DNA of 64,000 nucleotides from the NCBI GenBank assembly GCA_950295325.1, contig OX485808.1, positions 13,828,501-13,892,500 on the forward strand, in the 5' to 3' direction. Of this stretch, positions 1 to 12,900 are shown in pieces. Made by a program: the position numbers and the translations under genes. Origin of the DNA: Polytrichum commune. Taxonomy: Eukaryota; Streptophyta; Polytrichopsida; Polytrichales; Polytrichaceae. Positions within the stretch are counted from its first letter, which is position 1; every line of letters starts with the position of its first letter. The notes under the pieces were generated by a model. It had not been told where the DNA came from. It worked only from the letters and a program-made list of their open reading frames with translations, and made no database searches.

Positions 1-481
1 CATTGGTCCTCTTGATTGTGTTTAACTACCGATCTTAGAATGTTGTCTAAATAGTGACCACAAAGTTCAATCTCATTGTAACGCGTGTTTTTTTTGGTGT
101 CCATTCTTAACTACAAGCCATATAATACTCAAACATGTATTTGTCCAATTAAGAATAATGACAAAAAAGGTCCACATACCTTGCCATGGAAACTTCAACA
201 TTGATTAATTCATGCTTGGAGCAAAATGTGCCACATGTCACTTAATTTATGACTTAGGGTATGCAGGTGTTGTGCATCCACTTTTCTTAATTGGACCCCC
301 TATATTTGATTGGTACGTGGTTCGGTGAGGATCAAAGGGCAAACATCAAAAAAGACAAATGTTTAATAAAAATTGGACTACATCTTCAAATACTAATAAC
401 TTCTCTACACACTCAATAACAAACGTAATTGGGAGGACCTATGTATCCAGTTAAGAAATCAACAAACATGCACTTTTGATA

Positions 482-739
482 GTAATAATAGTAATAATAA
501 TAATCATAATAAACAACGTTAGGCAATCCGATGTGAATTTGAGCCCGTTGACCCTACCCTACTCAAGGATCCCCTTGGTGTAGGGTGGGGTTTACTGCCT
601 ACCTTGCAGTGAGTGGTCTCTTGCTTTTTCCGTCAAGTAGATAGAAGATTTCACAACCGGGAATCGAACAACAAACCCCTCCATTCGGATTTGGATACCT
701 CTTCACTGTCATCTGGTAGTTTAGGTTGATCTCGGACCA
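482..739 (-). mobile_element. SINE-like insertion with target-site duplication
   Basis: This 258-bp block interrupts one arm of the surrounding inverted repeat, and the other arm gives the empty site. It is flanked by CACTTTTGATA (471-481) and CACTTTCGATA (740-750), an 11-bp duplication with one mismatch. Read on the minus strand, it contains a pol III B-box-like GTTCGATTCC about 70 bases from its start and ends in an AT-rich run of ATT/ACT triplets. Internal promoter near the 5' end, simple-repeat 3' tail and duplicated target are the marks of a tRNA-derived SINE. The A box is weak, so the tRNA ancestry is not established. Confidence 0.68.
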
Positions 740-810
740 CACTTTCGATAACCATAACTAAAGCAAGGGAGATCAAATTTTCAATCCAGTTTTTGCATAT
801 GTTTCATTAT

Positions 811-1311
811 ATATTTGCTAATGAAATAGAAGTAATCTTTTTTTTGGGTGTGAATCTAATTGGTAGAAGTCGGAGAACGAAAAAAGAACCAAACAACACC
901 CACATACCTTGAACACACTACAAAAATGTGGCGGACCAAACTACATTACAATTTGACATGCCATGCTATTACAACACTTTCATTGTCACTTTTTCTTAGG
1001 CAGGACTAAGCAACACGTTTCACTTGTGAATCATGATGGACCCAATTCAAACCTTGGACGAGGAGAATTATTGCATGGGTGGTGCTGCAATCGAGAAAAC
1101 AACTTGACTCGGGGTTGAGCCAAATCAAAATCAAAGATGTTTTTTATTAAAAAGACAAAGAAAAAGAAAAAAGAAAAAGAGGTGATTTGGAAACTTGAAT
1201 TGGAGCATTTAAAGCTAACTAAGGTATGCGGGTGTCACTTGGTTCATTTCATTCATGTTCTCCGTTGTAGATTTACATAACAAAGCTTGTGTCGGATTAG
1301 CAACTCTACAA
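811..1311. other. Inverted-repeat spacer, no gene
   Basis: This is AT-rich sequence between the two arms of the inverted repeat. It has an A-rich stretch near 1140-1180 and no supportable coding frame. Confidence 0.6.
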
Positions 1312-2003
1312 TGAAACATATGCAAAAAAAAAAACGGATTGAAAATCGGATCTCCCCTGGTTTGATTATGGTTATCGGAAGTGCATGTTTGTTGATTTCT
1401 TAACTGGATACAGAGGTCCTCCCAATTGTGTTCACTATTGAATGTAGAGTAGTTATCAGTATTTGAAGACATAGTCCTATTTCTTTCAAACATGTGTCTT
1501 TATGATATTTGTTCTTTGATCCTCGTTGAACCATATACCAATCAAATATAGAGGTCCAATTAAGAAAACGATCCACTTAAGATCCATCTACCTTAGGGAC
1601 AATTTGCATAGTGAAGTATAGATGTGGAAGAGTGACGCTTTGCATGCTCGGATTTGTGTAGTTGGTGTAGGGTAAACCCTAGACAAGTGGTTAGTAATTT
1701 GATTGTTGGAGGTTGGTAAGTATCTATATATGCTTCGTGAATCGATGGTTGGAGGAGGTACTTTGGTTTCTCGATGTCCAACCATCAAAAGTACTTATCC
1801 TCCGGTCGTTGAATTACCAACACCTTACAAAAAGGTCTATTAATTCTAAAAGGGCAAAAGGAATCCCATTTTAGAGCACGTCTATGCGGTGAAGAGATAA
1901 TATGATTGCCATTGACATCGACTATCAAATGAGAAACATTTCCTTCACATAGAGAAGCATATACCACAATATGTCTCACATTTAGTGCTTTCAATTGCCA
2001 CCT

Positions 2004-2455
2004 GCAGCTCTCTAGTAGCTTGGGCGCCTTTTTGCTTAATAATTAACTAGTGCGCGAAAGTAAGTTAGGCAGTCCATAAATTCATATATTCTAAAATTGG
2101 GTAGTAATTTAAAATAAGTTAGACATTCATCCAAGTTATTTCTTTAATTCATGGATGGTTTTCCTAATTTCATACATGATGGCTATGATTAACCTAAACA
2201 CTTTGATTAACCAACATTCCTTACCCTAAAGTTTGTCTTTTACTTGTATGTCAGGGTTTTGCTTGGCAACATATTTTGCTTTGATATGATGCTACTTTGT
2301 TGGATTCCTATGAATGTCACTTGCATTATTATGATTTTAGGCACTCTTTGAATGTTGTTTCTTTCTTTTTTTGGCCACTCAACAAAATTAACTTCCCATA
2401 AATTTAGGTACCTTTAAAATTAATTTTTTTCTGCCCAAGATGCTAGAGAGCTACG
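2004..2455. mobile_element. Candidate MITE remnant
   Basis: GCTCTCTAGTAGCTTGGGC at 2007-2025 is matched in inverse orientation by GCCCAAGATGCTAGAGAGC at 2433-2451, and weaker similarity continues inward on both sides. The roughly 450-bp interior is AT-rich and non-coding. No convincing target-site duplication is visible next to the inverted ends, so this could also be a chance or decayed inverted repeat. Confidence 0.4.
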
Positions 2456-5400
2456 GTACATGTTTGACGGGTGAACAATTTCCAAGAGGCCTCATAGGAG
2501 CCCATGTCAAAACCAAAGATGTTTGTTAATTTGTGATTTGGATTAATATGTTGGAGTCAAAAAACTATAACCTTTTTTCATAAGAAAATTTAGGCCTATT
2601 TTCCCCAATCGAAATTGGAGGTGCTAGGTAAATCCTAGGTAAGTTGTTGCTTTTTCATGATTGGAGGAAGGTACTTTGGTCGTTGGAGGTTAGCTTTAAA
2701 CCGATGGTTGGAGATAAGTATTGTCGTGGCCATGTTGTAGGCCACTCAAGTGGTGGACAACTAGGTCGGTGATAGTTAACCCTTAACAACTACTTTTTGT
2801 ATGTCAACTCTAAATTATGTCATCAAGCCACACTTTAAAGCACATTTTTTTAAAATTTAAAATTTTGTAATCATATATACACCCTTGTTCTTTAGGGGTT
2901 AAAGGACCAAAGGTGTCTTCATGCATGATATGTGACGATTTGTACGAGTCTCCAACATGAATTTTAATACACACATACTATTACAAGTATTGAAACCTTA
3001 TTTCACACAACTTGTTTTAAAAAAGAAGTGAAACAAAGTGAAGTAGTATGTGATAGCGGTGATTACATATTTACAAAATGCATTTGAGTTTTAAGTTCTT
3101 TATACGAGTCCAAGTCTTCTTGTATTTTATTCTACACAAATGCATGTTTCCAAGATGAATGATGCATATTATAGATGGTTTAACTTTAAGTAGAATCACT
3201 CTTGACATTTCAAAATTGAAAATAAGAGTTTTATATCCCTCCATATGATGTCTCAAGAGGCTCATAATGTGTCTCTTGAAGTCTTTAGAGTTCAACACAA
3301 TCGAGACCTTGGGAGGATCTTGATTGGTCTATGCAACACTTTGTGCCTAAGCTAGAGTAAACAAATAAAATTGGTGAGTTACCAATATTTTTGGTGCTAA
3401 AGGTTGTATCATGCTTATGTATTACTATTCAACAAATTGGAAATATGTGGATTACAAGGTCCATGTACCAAATGTTGTATGTTTTAGCTAAATATTATTT
3501 TTGTGCATTCACGTAATTATTGCCCTATTTGACTCAATGTTTCCATGATAGATCCCACTTTGGAATAAAATGAAATGAAATTGTTTTTAGAATCCGGGAC
3601 ACCAAAAGGCTAGTGAGATTGAAACCCAGGGAGGTTAGTCCATGTATCTTGGTGGCACCACCTAAGAACACGTGATACTATAATGGCAGGGGGGGGGGGT
3701 ATTTTCCTAAGTTAGAGCAATTCTTGGCACCCTTTAATTCTCTGATTTTCTAAACCAACCAATTAAAAATAAGGCATTATTCATTGTAACATTTTTAGTA
3801 TCTTCGTTTATATCACCCTACTTGAAAGGATTGAAACAACCTGATTCCAAAACATGAACAACAAAAAACACCAACAAATTTGTGTTCGCATAATGTAGTG
3901 AGTTTACAACTACATGGTCCAACCAAATCCACAATTCAGACAGAATAAAAATGAGCCAACTGACAAATTCACATAGTAAAGACCTCAATGCATGAGAATA
4001 CAAACTAAATTAGGTGAAGGCCTCTTTGTTGAGCACAAGTTAGTGTTTCATAATGTTTAACTTAAAGATGATCATATGCACGACAAAAAGATATAAGGAT
4101 ATGATCTACATCCACAATACAACACTGAGCATAAAACAAGCACATGAAAACCATTCGAAAATGGGGTGCGTCATGCTTGTCTAGGATTTGAAGTTTGGAG
4201 TCTAGGATTTGAAGATGCGCAAAAATAGTGGTGGAGCATTGACTCCATAGCATTTAAAATACTCTGCAAGTTCCAAAAAGGCCATTGAGTCTTCCTTTGG
4301 CCCTAGCACGTACTCCATGTACCAAAAAGAAGCACCAAAAGCACAAATTGAAGCCTAGGACGAAACCCGAAAAGAAGAGACAATGCAACTATGTGAAATT
4401 TACTAGCATCAACCACAATATGTTGCACAATGCTTAGCATGGGAGTTTTCCTCCTTGTATCACTATATTCGGGGATCGGAGACTTTTAAATGATTTTGAG
4501 ACTATTTAAGGACATGGTTCTCAAATAAAGAATAAGAAAACACAAAAATATATTCAATGTGACTTAATTTAAATGAAATAAAGCAACTTGCATGGGTGAT
4601 ACTAACCAATTTGGCACAAATACATGTCATCACAATAAGAAATTGACCCAGATATTAAACCATTTGCATTTATTTTGAGACTTTCCAAAGTCTTTGGTTA
4701 ATGAATATAATAGTTTGTCCTTAAAACACCCTTTGACTCAAGAGCAATACAAAGATATGCATATTCTCAACTTGTACAAACCTCATGAAACTAAAGTGTG
4801 TTGGCATTGCTCCTTGGAAGTTTAATCTTCAACACCATTTTGTTCATTGGTGCAACAATAGCCATTTAAGACTATGTTGATGTGAAGATCTAAATGCACA
4901 ACCCTCCAACTCTAAATTACATGGTAGTCACAAAGCTCGCAGAAAACCCTAAACCACGAAAGAACCTTATGTCCGTAAGAACACCCTAAGCTAACACACT
5001 TGTAAATCCTCAATAACAACAACTACATCCTCAATGACAACAAAATCTCCAATTGCTCCAAGACTCCAAATAAAAAATCATAACATTTTTTCACAACACA
5101 ATTTGCAACCACACCAACAATCTTAGGTGAAAACAAAATCCTCATCCACAACATAGCGAGAAAATAGAAACCCCAAGAAACAATAAGAGAGGAGAAAAAT
5201 ATTGGCGACTAGATCCTCATCTACCATCTTATTTTGTCCAAAATGGATAGAAATTCAATGTTTCCAATGATTCGTTCCAACTCAATTTATTAATATTTTC
5301 ATTATGAATTTTGTTGTAGACACTAATATTGAAGAAAAATTATTATTTCAAAGGAAAAAAATGATATTCCTACTTACTGACGGTTTTTCTTAATTGTAAT

Positions 5401-8400
5401 TATTTTAAAATTTAGAGTATCATTTAGTATTAGAAATCAATTTATGCTAGTGTGCTATGTGCCACCATGAATTTATTTCTATGTTATTTGCTAAATTTTA
5501 TAAGTGAATGTGAAGGAATTATTCTATTATTCTATCAATTAGCCTCTTCATTATTGTAATTAGAAGTTAAAGAGTTGAATGATGATGTTGATTGGATGTA
5601 CTTAGGTATGGAAATTAGCCTAGCTAGGCGACATTTCTAAAAATAAATATTAAGATATTATTAGTAAAACATGATTAAGCTAAAATCAAGGACCGAAATA
5701 GTAGGTTAGGATGTGCCTTAAGATATGAAGATGATTACGAAGATCCAGAGCGATTACATGCCAAAACGATCAAATAAGTGAAATTAAGTTAAATCAATTA
5801 CTGGATTGTAATCTCTATTATTTGACATAGTAAATAATACATCCACAAGATTTTTTGTTTGATAAATATCTTTTTAGATTACAAAGTCAATGGCGGATGA
5901 ATTCGTTGTATAAAAATCGACAACTGCCGAGTTTTTAGATGGATATCCAAGAAAAGTAGACGGTGAATGAAGCTAGATCTAGTCAAGCGGGATATGATAT
6001 AGTGCAAATGAAAGAAATGACTCCCCTCGATCCGCTTGAAACAACCCTTTAAAAGGGATTTTGACTTTAATTGCTTCATATATCAATGTTTCAATTTTGG
6101 TCTTTCATTTTGGATTCCAATCTCCAACGACTAAATCCTTTGTTCTATTATCTCCCATCTTATTTATAACCAACTCTTACCCTTAAACAATGACACGCAA
6201 CCCTTTTTTTTTTTTGTGAATTTGAGTGTTAGTTTAGTATTGTGTAAGAAAATGTGAGGTGTTGTTTACTTCTTAAACAATTAGTTTATCTTGTGTGTAT
6301 ATATATAATTTCTAGTGTTACATTTACAATGTAAATTATCTTCTTTAGTAAATAGATGACACTTAAAATCTAGGAGGTTTTTAACTAGTCAATCATCTTC
6401 AACACAATAAAGACATAAGCTTTCAAAAACTTGTCACAAGTTACTTCTAAGTTCATTATTTCTGTATCTTTTATGTGTAGATAAATCATGAAGTTTTTTT
6501 TTCCAGCAATATTAATCTTGTAGTATATTACACTTTTTTATGCAAGTTATGAATGTTACAATAAACAACTTAGAAAATCACCTTGTTGAGGACAACTAAT
6601 TTTTAAAGGTTGCCATCGGTTGGTCCCAAAACCATTCTCTATAAATTTTACATATTTGAATAGACCGTGCAATCTTCTTTTTAGTACAATTAGTCCAATA
6701 AAAATCCAATGTTTTTGTGTAGGAGTTATATGTATTTCCATGGGATAACCTTGATTTTAATATACACGACTTTGTAGATTCAACACAACTTTTCAGAATT
6801 ATAATTTTTTAACAAGTCTTACATCTATAGGTAGACCCGTTTCTTGTTCTTCTAGTCCAATTTTTTTTATTATATCCAAAAAATTTACATGAAATTATAG
6901 ATGTTTTCATAAGGTAGCTCAAAAACCATTATTCTATTTTATTTTATTTAAAAAATACTTCTTAATGCTCATATTGGAATTTAAGTCACATTGGGATGCA
7001 TTGTGGTGACAAATTCATTAGAGGGATTTAAGTTGCTCATTTTACGGCAATTGAAATTGACTTTGACTTGAAACATTTAGTAATGGTAACTAGATTCATT
7101 TAATACACCGAAGTCTATCGAATCTTGATCGAATGTTGTTTGTGGCACAAAATAAGTACAAATTTACTTTTGGATTGGAAACCAAGGATTTTTACTTTAC
7201 TTCACAATGAATAATCTAGGGATTGAAAGTACATCATGATGGTTTCGAACTTGGCTAATGCCCAGAAATGCCAGAGTGCAGTAGATTTGTGTAGACTCAC
7301 CAAGTAAGTAATCTCAGATTTGGCAAAAACGTGTGGTGAGTGTGAAAAAGCCAGAGACTCGAGGACAAGGAGCAAGAATCAGGAACGCCAATGAGGTTGT
7401 GGGAACGAGGGGTGAGACTCAGGAACACCGGCTAGACCATGGGAACAAGAACCCGTGATCGGGATCACACCAAGGCTTGGGAACGAGGGCAAGGAGCCCT
7501 TATTTATAGGAACATGTGATGAGATGAATCAGTGGATGGATGAGCCTTAAATGAAAATCCAATTATTAGATGAATTTTGATACCAAAAGTTATGTATAGA
7601 GTGAAAATATTTTAAGTAACTTAATTCAATAATTCAGAATTAATATTAACACAATGCTATTTTTAAATGAAAATTAAACAACAAAAACAAAAAATCAATC
7701 TGAAGCATTGAGGTAATAGTTATTTTTTATGGTGTTTGGAAGGTCTTACATGTTTCAAATGAACACATTTGCATGAAATATGTTAGAGAAGCAACTTTGA
7801 GGTTGTAGAGCAAGTCAAATCACACAATACTGTATTTAGTGTCACCAATACTATTTGTCTTGCTCAATACTACTTGTAAACCGCCTATGTAGTGTCACCA
7901 ATACTAAAATTAAACCTAAGATTATTTGTCCTTCCAGTGTAAAAAATTTGGGCATTACAAATTTTCACAGTTGCAAATACAGTCACATATTGAGTGATTT
8001 TTCATCCAAATTTAAATCGTCCATGACACTATCTTATTACAAAATTGTTGGGATGCACAATATATCAAACTTTGTTTCAATAATTTGTGTTTGGATGAAC
8101 TAAAAGTAAGTTAGGGTGAGAGTATTTATTAACTTATTCATAAGAAGTGGCACTAGAAAATTCACCACAATGACATAAAATACCAAATGGCACTAAATAA
8201 TACATAATTTAATGTAGTATGTTCACTAATTAAAGAAAATATCTATGTTATGGATGATACTACACTGACTATCCAAATTAGTGTGTGCGGTACTAATACT
8301 CAAAACAAACACTATTTTGTCAAGTCTCAAAAGTAGTTGGGCCTGAAGTAGTTATTGAGTGAAACCAAATTAATGAATTCTTGCTTATTTGCAATACATT

Positions 8401-9160
8401 TCAAGAAGATTAGTGCATACTCTAAGGCGCTCGTAGAGCGATAATGCTTTTTTCAAATATGAAAACACATGCTTCTCGGGGGGGACACTTCACTATACTT
8501 TGTGTGAACACGTGCGTTAAAGGGGTATTTAAATGAGGCTATCACATAATTGGAATATTTGAGGTATATTCCCAAACATTCCCGGTATATTCTTGATATA
8601 TTCTCTAATTATTCCTTACTTGAATTTTAAGCATCCTATATTACTTCTAAATTTTTCTAAATTTTATTGCTCATGAATAAAATACACCCTATATTTTAAC
8701 GCGCCATGTTTACTAATTTTCCTAAGTGTCCTCCCCAAGACATGCTTGAAAACAAATAATGCCAGGATGAGTAGTGCTAGTACTTTCAATGAATATTGTT
8801 GCTATGGAATAGTATTTCAGTGGATAGTGTTAGGATGAACGGTGCTTCCTAGATCTTTTGCTGGCACTAATTTCAAACCATACAAAAATTTAGTATGACC
8901 TCCACCAATTCCCTACACAAACTATTAGCCCTCCATCATTCATTGGGATAATTAGTGTAGTTGCATTGGTTAAATTTCAAACAACAAGAAAGGTTAGGAA
9001 GGGGGGGGGGGGGCTTCAAAGTTAGGGTGCCGTATTGGGTTAGTGTGGGCCCTAGGGGTATGACAGGTGTTTGTTGGTTGTTCATATCTCTTTCTTTAGT
9101 ATGAGATATGTGAGATATTTGATGTTATTTTGTTGTTTGGATTTTATTACAGTTTTTGTA
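2456..9160. other. AT-rich intergenic DNA, no gene recognised
   Basis: About 6.7 kb without a supportable gene. Open frames here are short, lack recognisable domains and are scattered over both strands. There are homopolymer runs, including 11 G at 3689-3699 and 13 G at 9001-9013. I see no RNA gene. Confidence 0.6.
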
Positions 9161-9394
9161 GGCGTCGCGTTAATATCCCCCCATCGAACTTCTATCATTA
9201 GGGTTTTTTGCAGCCCGTCGCAGGGTCTTGGGCCGCGGATACTGGACCCGGTCCGTGGAACGGCCCCGGAAGGTACACCCGATATTTGACCACGGCGTCA
9301 GACCGGGCCCGATTTCGGTCCCGCTAATGAAGAGTTGTAGTTATCGTCAATGATGGACGGAAAAAAAAGAACTTTCTTAACGGACGGAGTACTC

Positions 9395-9640
9395 TGCACT
9401 ACGAATTCAAAATATGAGCTCCATAGGGATATTGAGAGCGAGTGTAGTGAAGACGGCACCGTAGTGCACTAAGATCCTATATGTGCGGATCTGGATATTT
9501 CAAATCTGCACTACTCAATCCGCCCGGGAAATCAAACTATGCCGGGTAACACAACCGTTCTCGACTGGTGAGACGTGTCTGGTAGAATGTCCTATGTACT
9601 GCCGGAAATATATGATATGGTTTGTTGTGTTCTGCACTAC
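9395..9640. promoter_or_regulatory. Cluster of four TGCACTAC motifs upstream of transposase
   Basis: Exact copies lie at 9395-9402, 9461-9468 (reverse strand), 9507-9514 and 9633-9640, within 246 bp and upstream of the first supportable transposase exon. The same 8-mer recurs 11 more times through the element. A protein-binding role is inferred from this density and placement. No start site or TATA box for the plus-strand gene could be fixed. Confidence 0.45.
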
Positions 9641-9944
9641 ATCGTCGCCCTGCAAACGGTTAAATTGATGCCTAATCCAATGCATTCTTATCTCGCTGCA
9701 TTGCATGTGTGCTTGAATCTTGAGATCGATGTCAAGCTTAGAATCACTTTCAGTTTGACTTAGGCGTAGTCCTTCGAAGAGTTTCACCAGATGTGAAAGT
9801 TGTCATGGTATTGCTCGAACGGCAGTATGGCGTTAGACAGGTCTGCCACTTTCGATCTGGATAGTAGCAGTTTAGTTAGGAACGATGCACACTGCGACTA
9901 CTCGAAGGAGGATCTCGGGGATTGTAGGGTCCAATCTGTATTGT

Positions 9945-12900
9945 AGCACACGCATCCATCCTATATTGATTTAACAGTCTATGATGATTGTCTACCGAAG
10001 ACTGGCACGGGTGGTTATCTTAAATCTGTACCAACATCTGCTCTTAATTACATCGACCTTGGGGACGCTAGCGATTGTCCTCTTCTAGACCGTGCAGAAC
10101 AGACTATCAGTAAAAATTAAATCCAACTTACGTAGACGTCACTGCGTATGTCGACCTTACCTCTGACGACTGGACATCAAATTCTTCTTCAGTCACGGAT
10201 CAAACATCAGACATCGCAACATGTAATCAGTCTGCCTCCTCTTCCTTCTCTGATGCAGTTAATGGATCCCAAGGGCAGAGCTCTGGAGAGGGAACTTCCT
10301 CTATTTCGCAAAACAGTGATTCCAATCGTGATTCCAGTCGTGAGAGTGATGTTTCATCAGTTCAGAGCAAGTCCAAGCATGAGGTTAAGGGGACCAGGGC
10401 CGGAAGATGTGCACCAGACTCGAAGCCAGCGGAATCGAAGAAGGCAGGTAAGGAGAGAAAACCTAGCCGCCACATTCTCTCCGAGGACTGGGAGGAGGAG
10501 GACACTCCTTACGAGGGACATGAGCGTGAAGAGGAGCTGGTAAGGGGCCTAAGGGACATGAAGCAAACTCCTCCACCGGGTCCTTTCTCCAGAGAAGATT
10601 TAACGTGGCTCCCGATTTGTACACAAGGCGGAGGACGTCACTATATTCACGACGTCGCAGTAATCCCCTGGAGGAGACTTCAAGATTTTAGAGAGGGGGA
10701 GGGTCAGGACAAATCGTACCCCTGTCACTTCAACAAGGAGATGGTGAAAAAAAATAAACCTGGAAGTCTGGTATTCCCGAGAGCAAATAGTGCCGCAAAG
10801 GTTATCAAGTAAGTTAAGAACTGTAATTTCCATATTCATTTGATTGTTTACAGTTGTAGTGCATCCTGAAAGACTCACTTTACAGTTTATTTGTTATCTT
10901 TTCATTACGTAGTGCACTTCATGTATAGACGTAGCGAGCTGAATAGTTTCCGGTAGGTATTGCACCACATTCAGATTTAACGTGCTTTCTCCATCTCCAC
11001 TCTCTTAGGTTCACCTGTAACTTTGGACCTGAGGACAACTCGCATATTTACATCAAAGACCTGAAGGGGCTTCTCCAAGCAGAACAACAAAGGAGGCGAA
11101 AGAGAGTAAAGACAACGTTAGAGAAGAAACGCAAAGGTAAAAAGGTTACACCGGATTTCAATGCCATGTCTACAGACAGGATCACAGGACAGAAGAAGCC
11201 GAGGATTGGGCAAAAGGCAGCAAACATGTCGATGAAACGAGGATGTCAGCGGCATTTCCTGGCTAAGCAGAATTATATGGACACTACATTGTGCCACTTG
11301 GTGTACAAGGTTACGGAGCACGTTAATTGTCATGGCGAACAATGCCACGGACTCATGGTGGCTGGGTTCAAACATTCCATGGGAAGTTCGTTGTCCGAGA
11401 ACATGAAGAAGAAGTTGGGAAGTATGTTGGACATGGGACTAACCTCCACTCAGGTGATGATCCAACACAAGGCTTTTGTGATGGAGATGGCTTTATCGAA
11501 TGCCCCGGTGAGCAGGGACATGTTCGTGATGGCTCATGACGTTCGAAACATAGCAAACAAGCGTGCGGAGGAGACCTGGATGAAGCACAAAAAGGAGACA
11601 TTAAGCATCCGACTCTAGAAAGACGAAAACATTAAGCAAGTGTTTTTTTTACCAAGAGCATGGTTTGTTGGACATGAACAAGGTAGAACAAGACGACGCC
11701 CCGTTCACTCTTGGATTCCACACAGATTGGCAGATGACAATGCTCTTGAAGTTTGGTCACCGTAGTGCAATCTCGATTGATGCCACGTTCGGCACAAGTC
11801 ACTTGAGGGTAAGTTCACTACCAAATCCTCATGATTGTATCACTGGATTTCTTAGAGCATGACGTTGATTATATTGGTATAGGTAACCCAACATCCGACT
11901 CTTTGTCAACTCTTTGTGGTAGTACCCTCTTTACACCGTAATGGTGTTTGACGAATGGCGGAACGGTATACCTATTGCCTATTTCATCATTTCCAGCTCC
12001 ATAGAGAACGCCTTAAAACCTGTGCTGCAGGCGCTGAAGGACAAGGCCGTCTCTATGAATGCAGACTGGAAACCTTCTTCCATCATAGTGGACAACGCGT
12101 AGGCGGAATTGAACGTTCTACAGTAAGTTCATATACATTATACGAGTTCCAGTAAAAATCTCTTGACAGTATTGCATAGGGCATTATATTGATTTGAGGA
12201 TCGGTTGTGACCACTTTGCACTACATGGAACTCTGGCCGACATCGAAGATATTTCTTTGTTTCTGGCATGTTAAGAAGGCGTGGGCTGAGAACGTGGCAA
12301 CAAAGATAAGTCGGATTGAGGATAGAGCGAACTTATTGAAGGAGGTAGGAGATGTATTCTATGGCAAGAGGTATGTCGTTGGGACAGACCCGGTAGCATG
12401 GGCAGCGATGCTATCTTGTGAGCGGTGAGCAGTGAGTGGCGAGCGGTGAGCAGAAAATTTGAATTTTTTTTAAAAAAATTGATTTAAAAAAAAAAAATCA
12501 GAATATTTGACTTAATTCTTACACCGAGTAGGACTCTTCGTATAGTTTCTTTACAAATATGACTAAAAGTAGATGGTACGTTTAACTGTGGATGGTGCCT
12601 ATAACCGTGGAGTGGAAGAAATTATAAACTTTTGAAAAAACCATCCATAAAAAGAAACGGAAGAAAACGAAAAAAAAAATTTAGAAAAAAAACTTCCAAA
12701 ATAATAGGGAACATAAAATAAGGGATAAGAATGTAAATTAAAATTTTAAGTATTTATCCACGAAAACTCAAAAAAAGGAAAACAGATAATAAAAAAAATG
12801 ATTTTTTTTTGTCAAGGTCCTTTCGGATCCGAGACAAGAATATTCTATAGTCACAATTGAGAATAAAAAATAGAGAAAAATGGTCATAGGGTCTATATCA

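Larger units (their letters stand above)
276..1585. repeat. Long imperfect inverted repeat
   Basis: The plus strand at 276-475 and 740-810 matches the reverse complement of 1312-1585 over most of its length. One arm reads towards the other, so the transcript could fold into a long hairpin. Shared blocks include TATATTTGATTGGTA, GAGGATCAAAG and AAGAAATCAACAAACATG. The left arm is split at 482-739 by the SINE-like insertion listed separately, and the right arm keeps the uninterrupted form. Diverged relatives of the arm sequence lie near 22,690-22,860 and 33,930-34,030. No coding function is visible. Confidence 0.75.

Noticed and set aside
630-739. tRNA gene
   Set aside because: Only a B-box-like motif is present. 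There is no cloverleaf or clear A box, and the context is a SINE-like insertion.
10148-10543. 131-codon plus-strand frame
   Set aside because: It is out of frame with the exon that joins correctly to the conserved transposase exons (open from about 10115 to 10808). It is a shadow frame.
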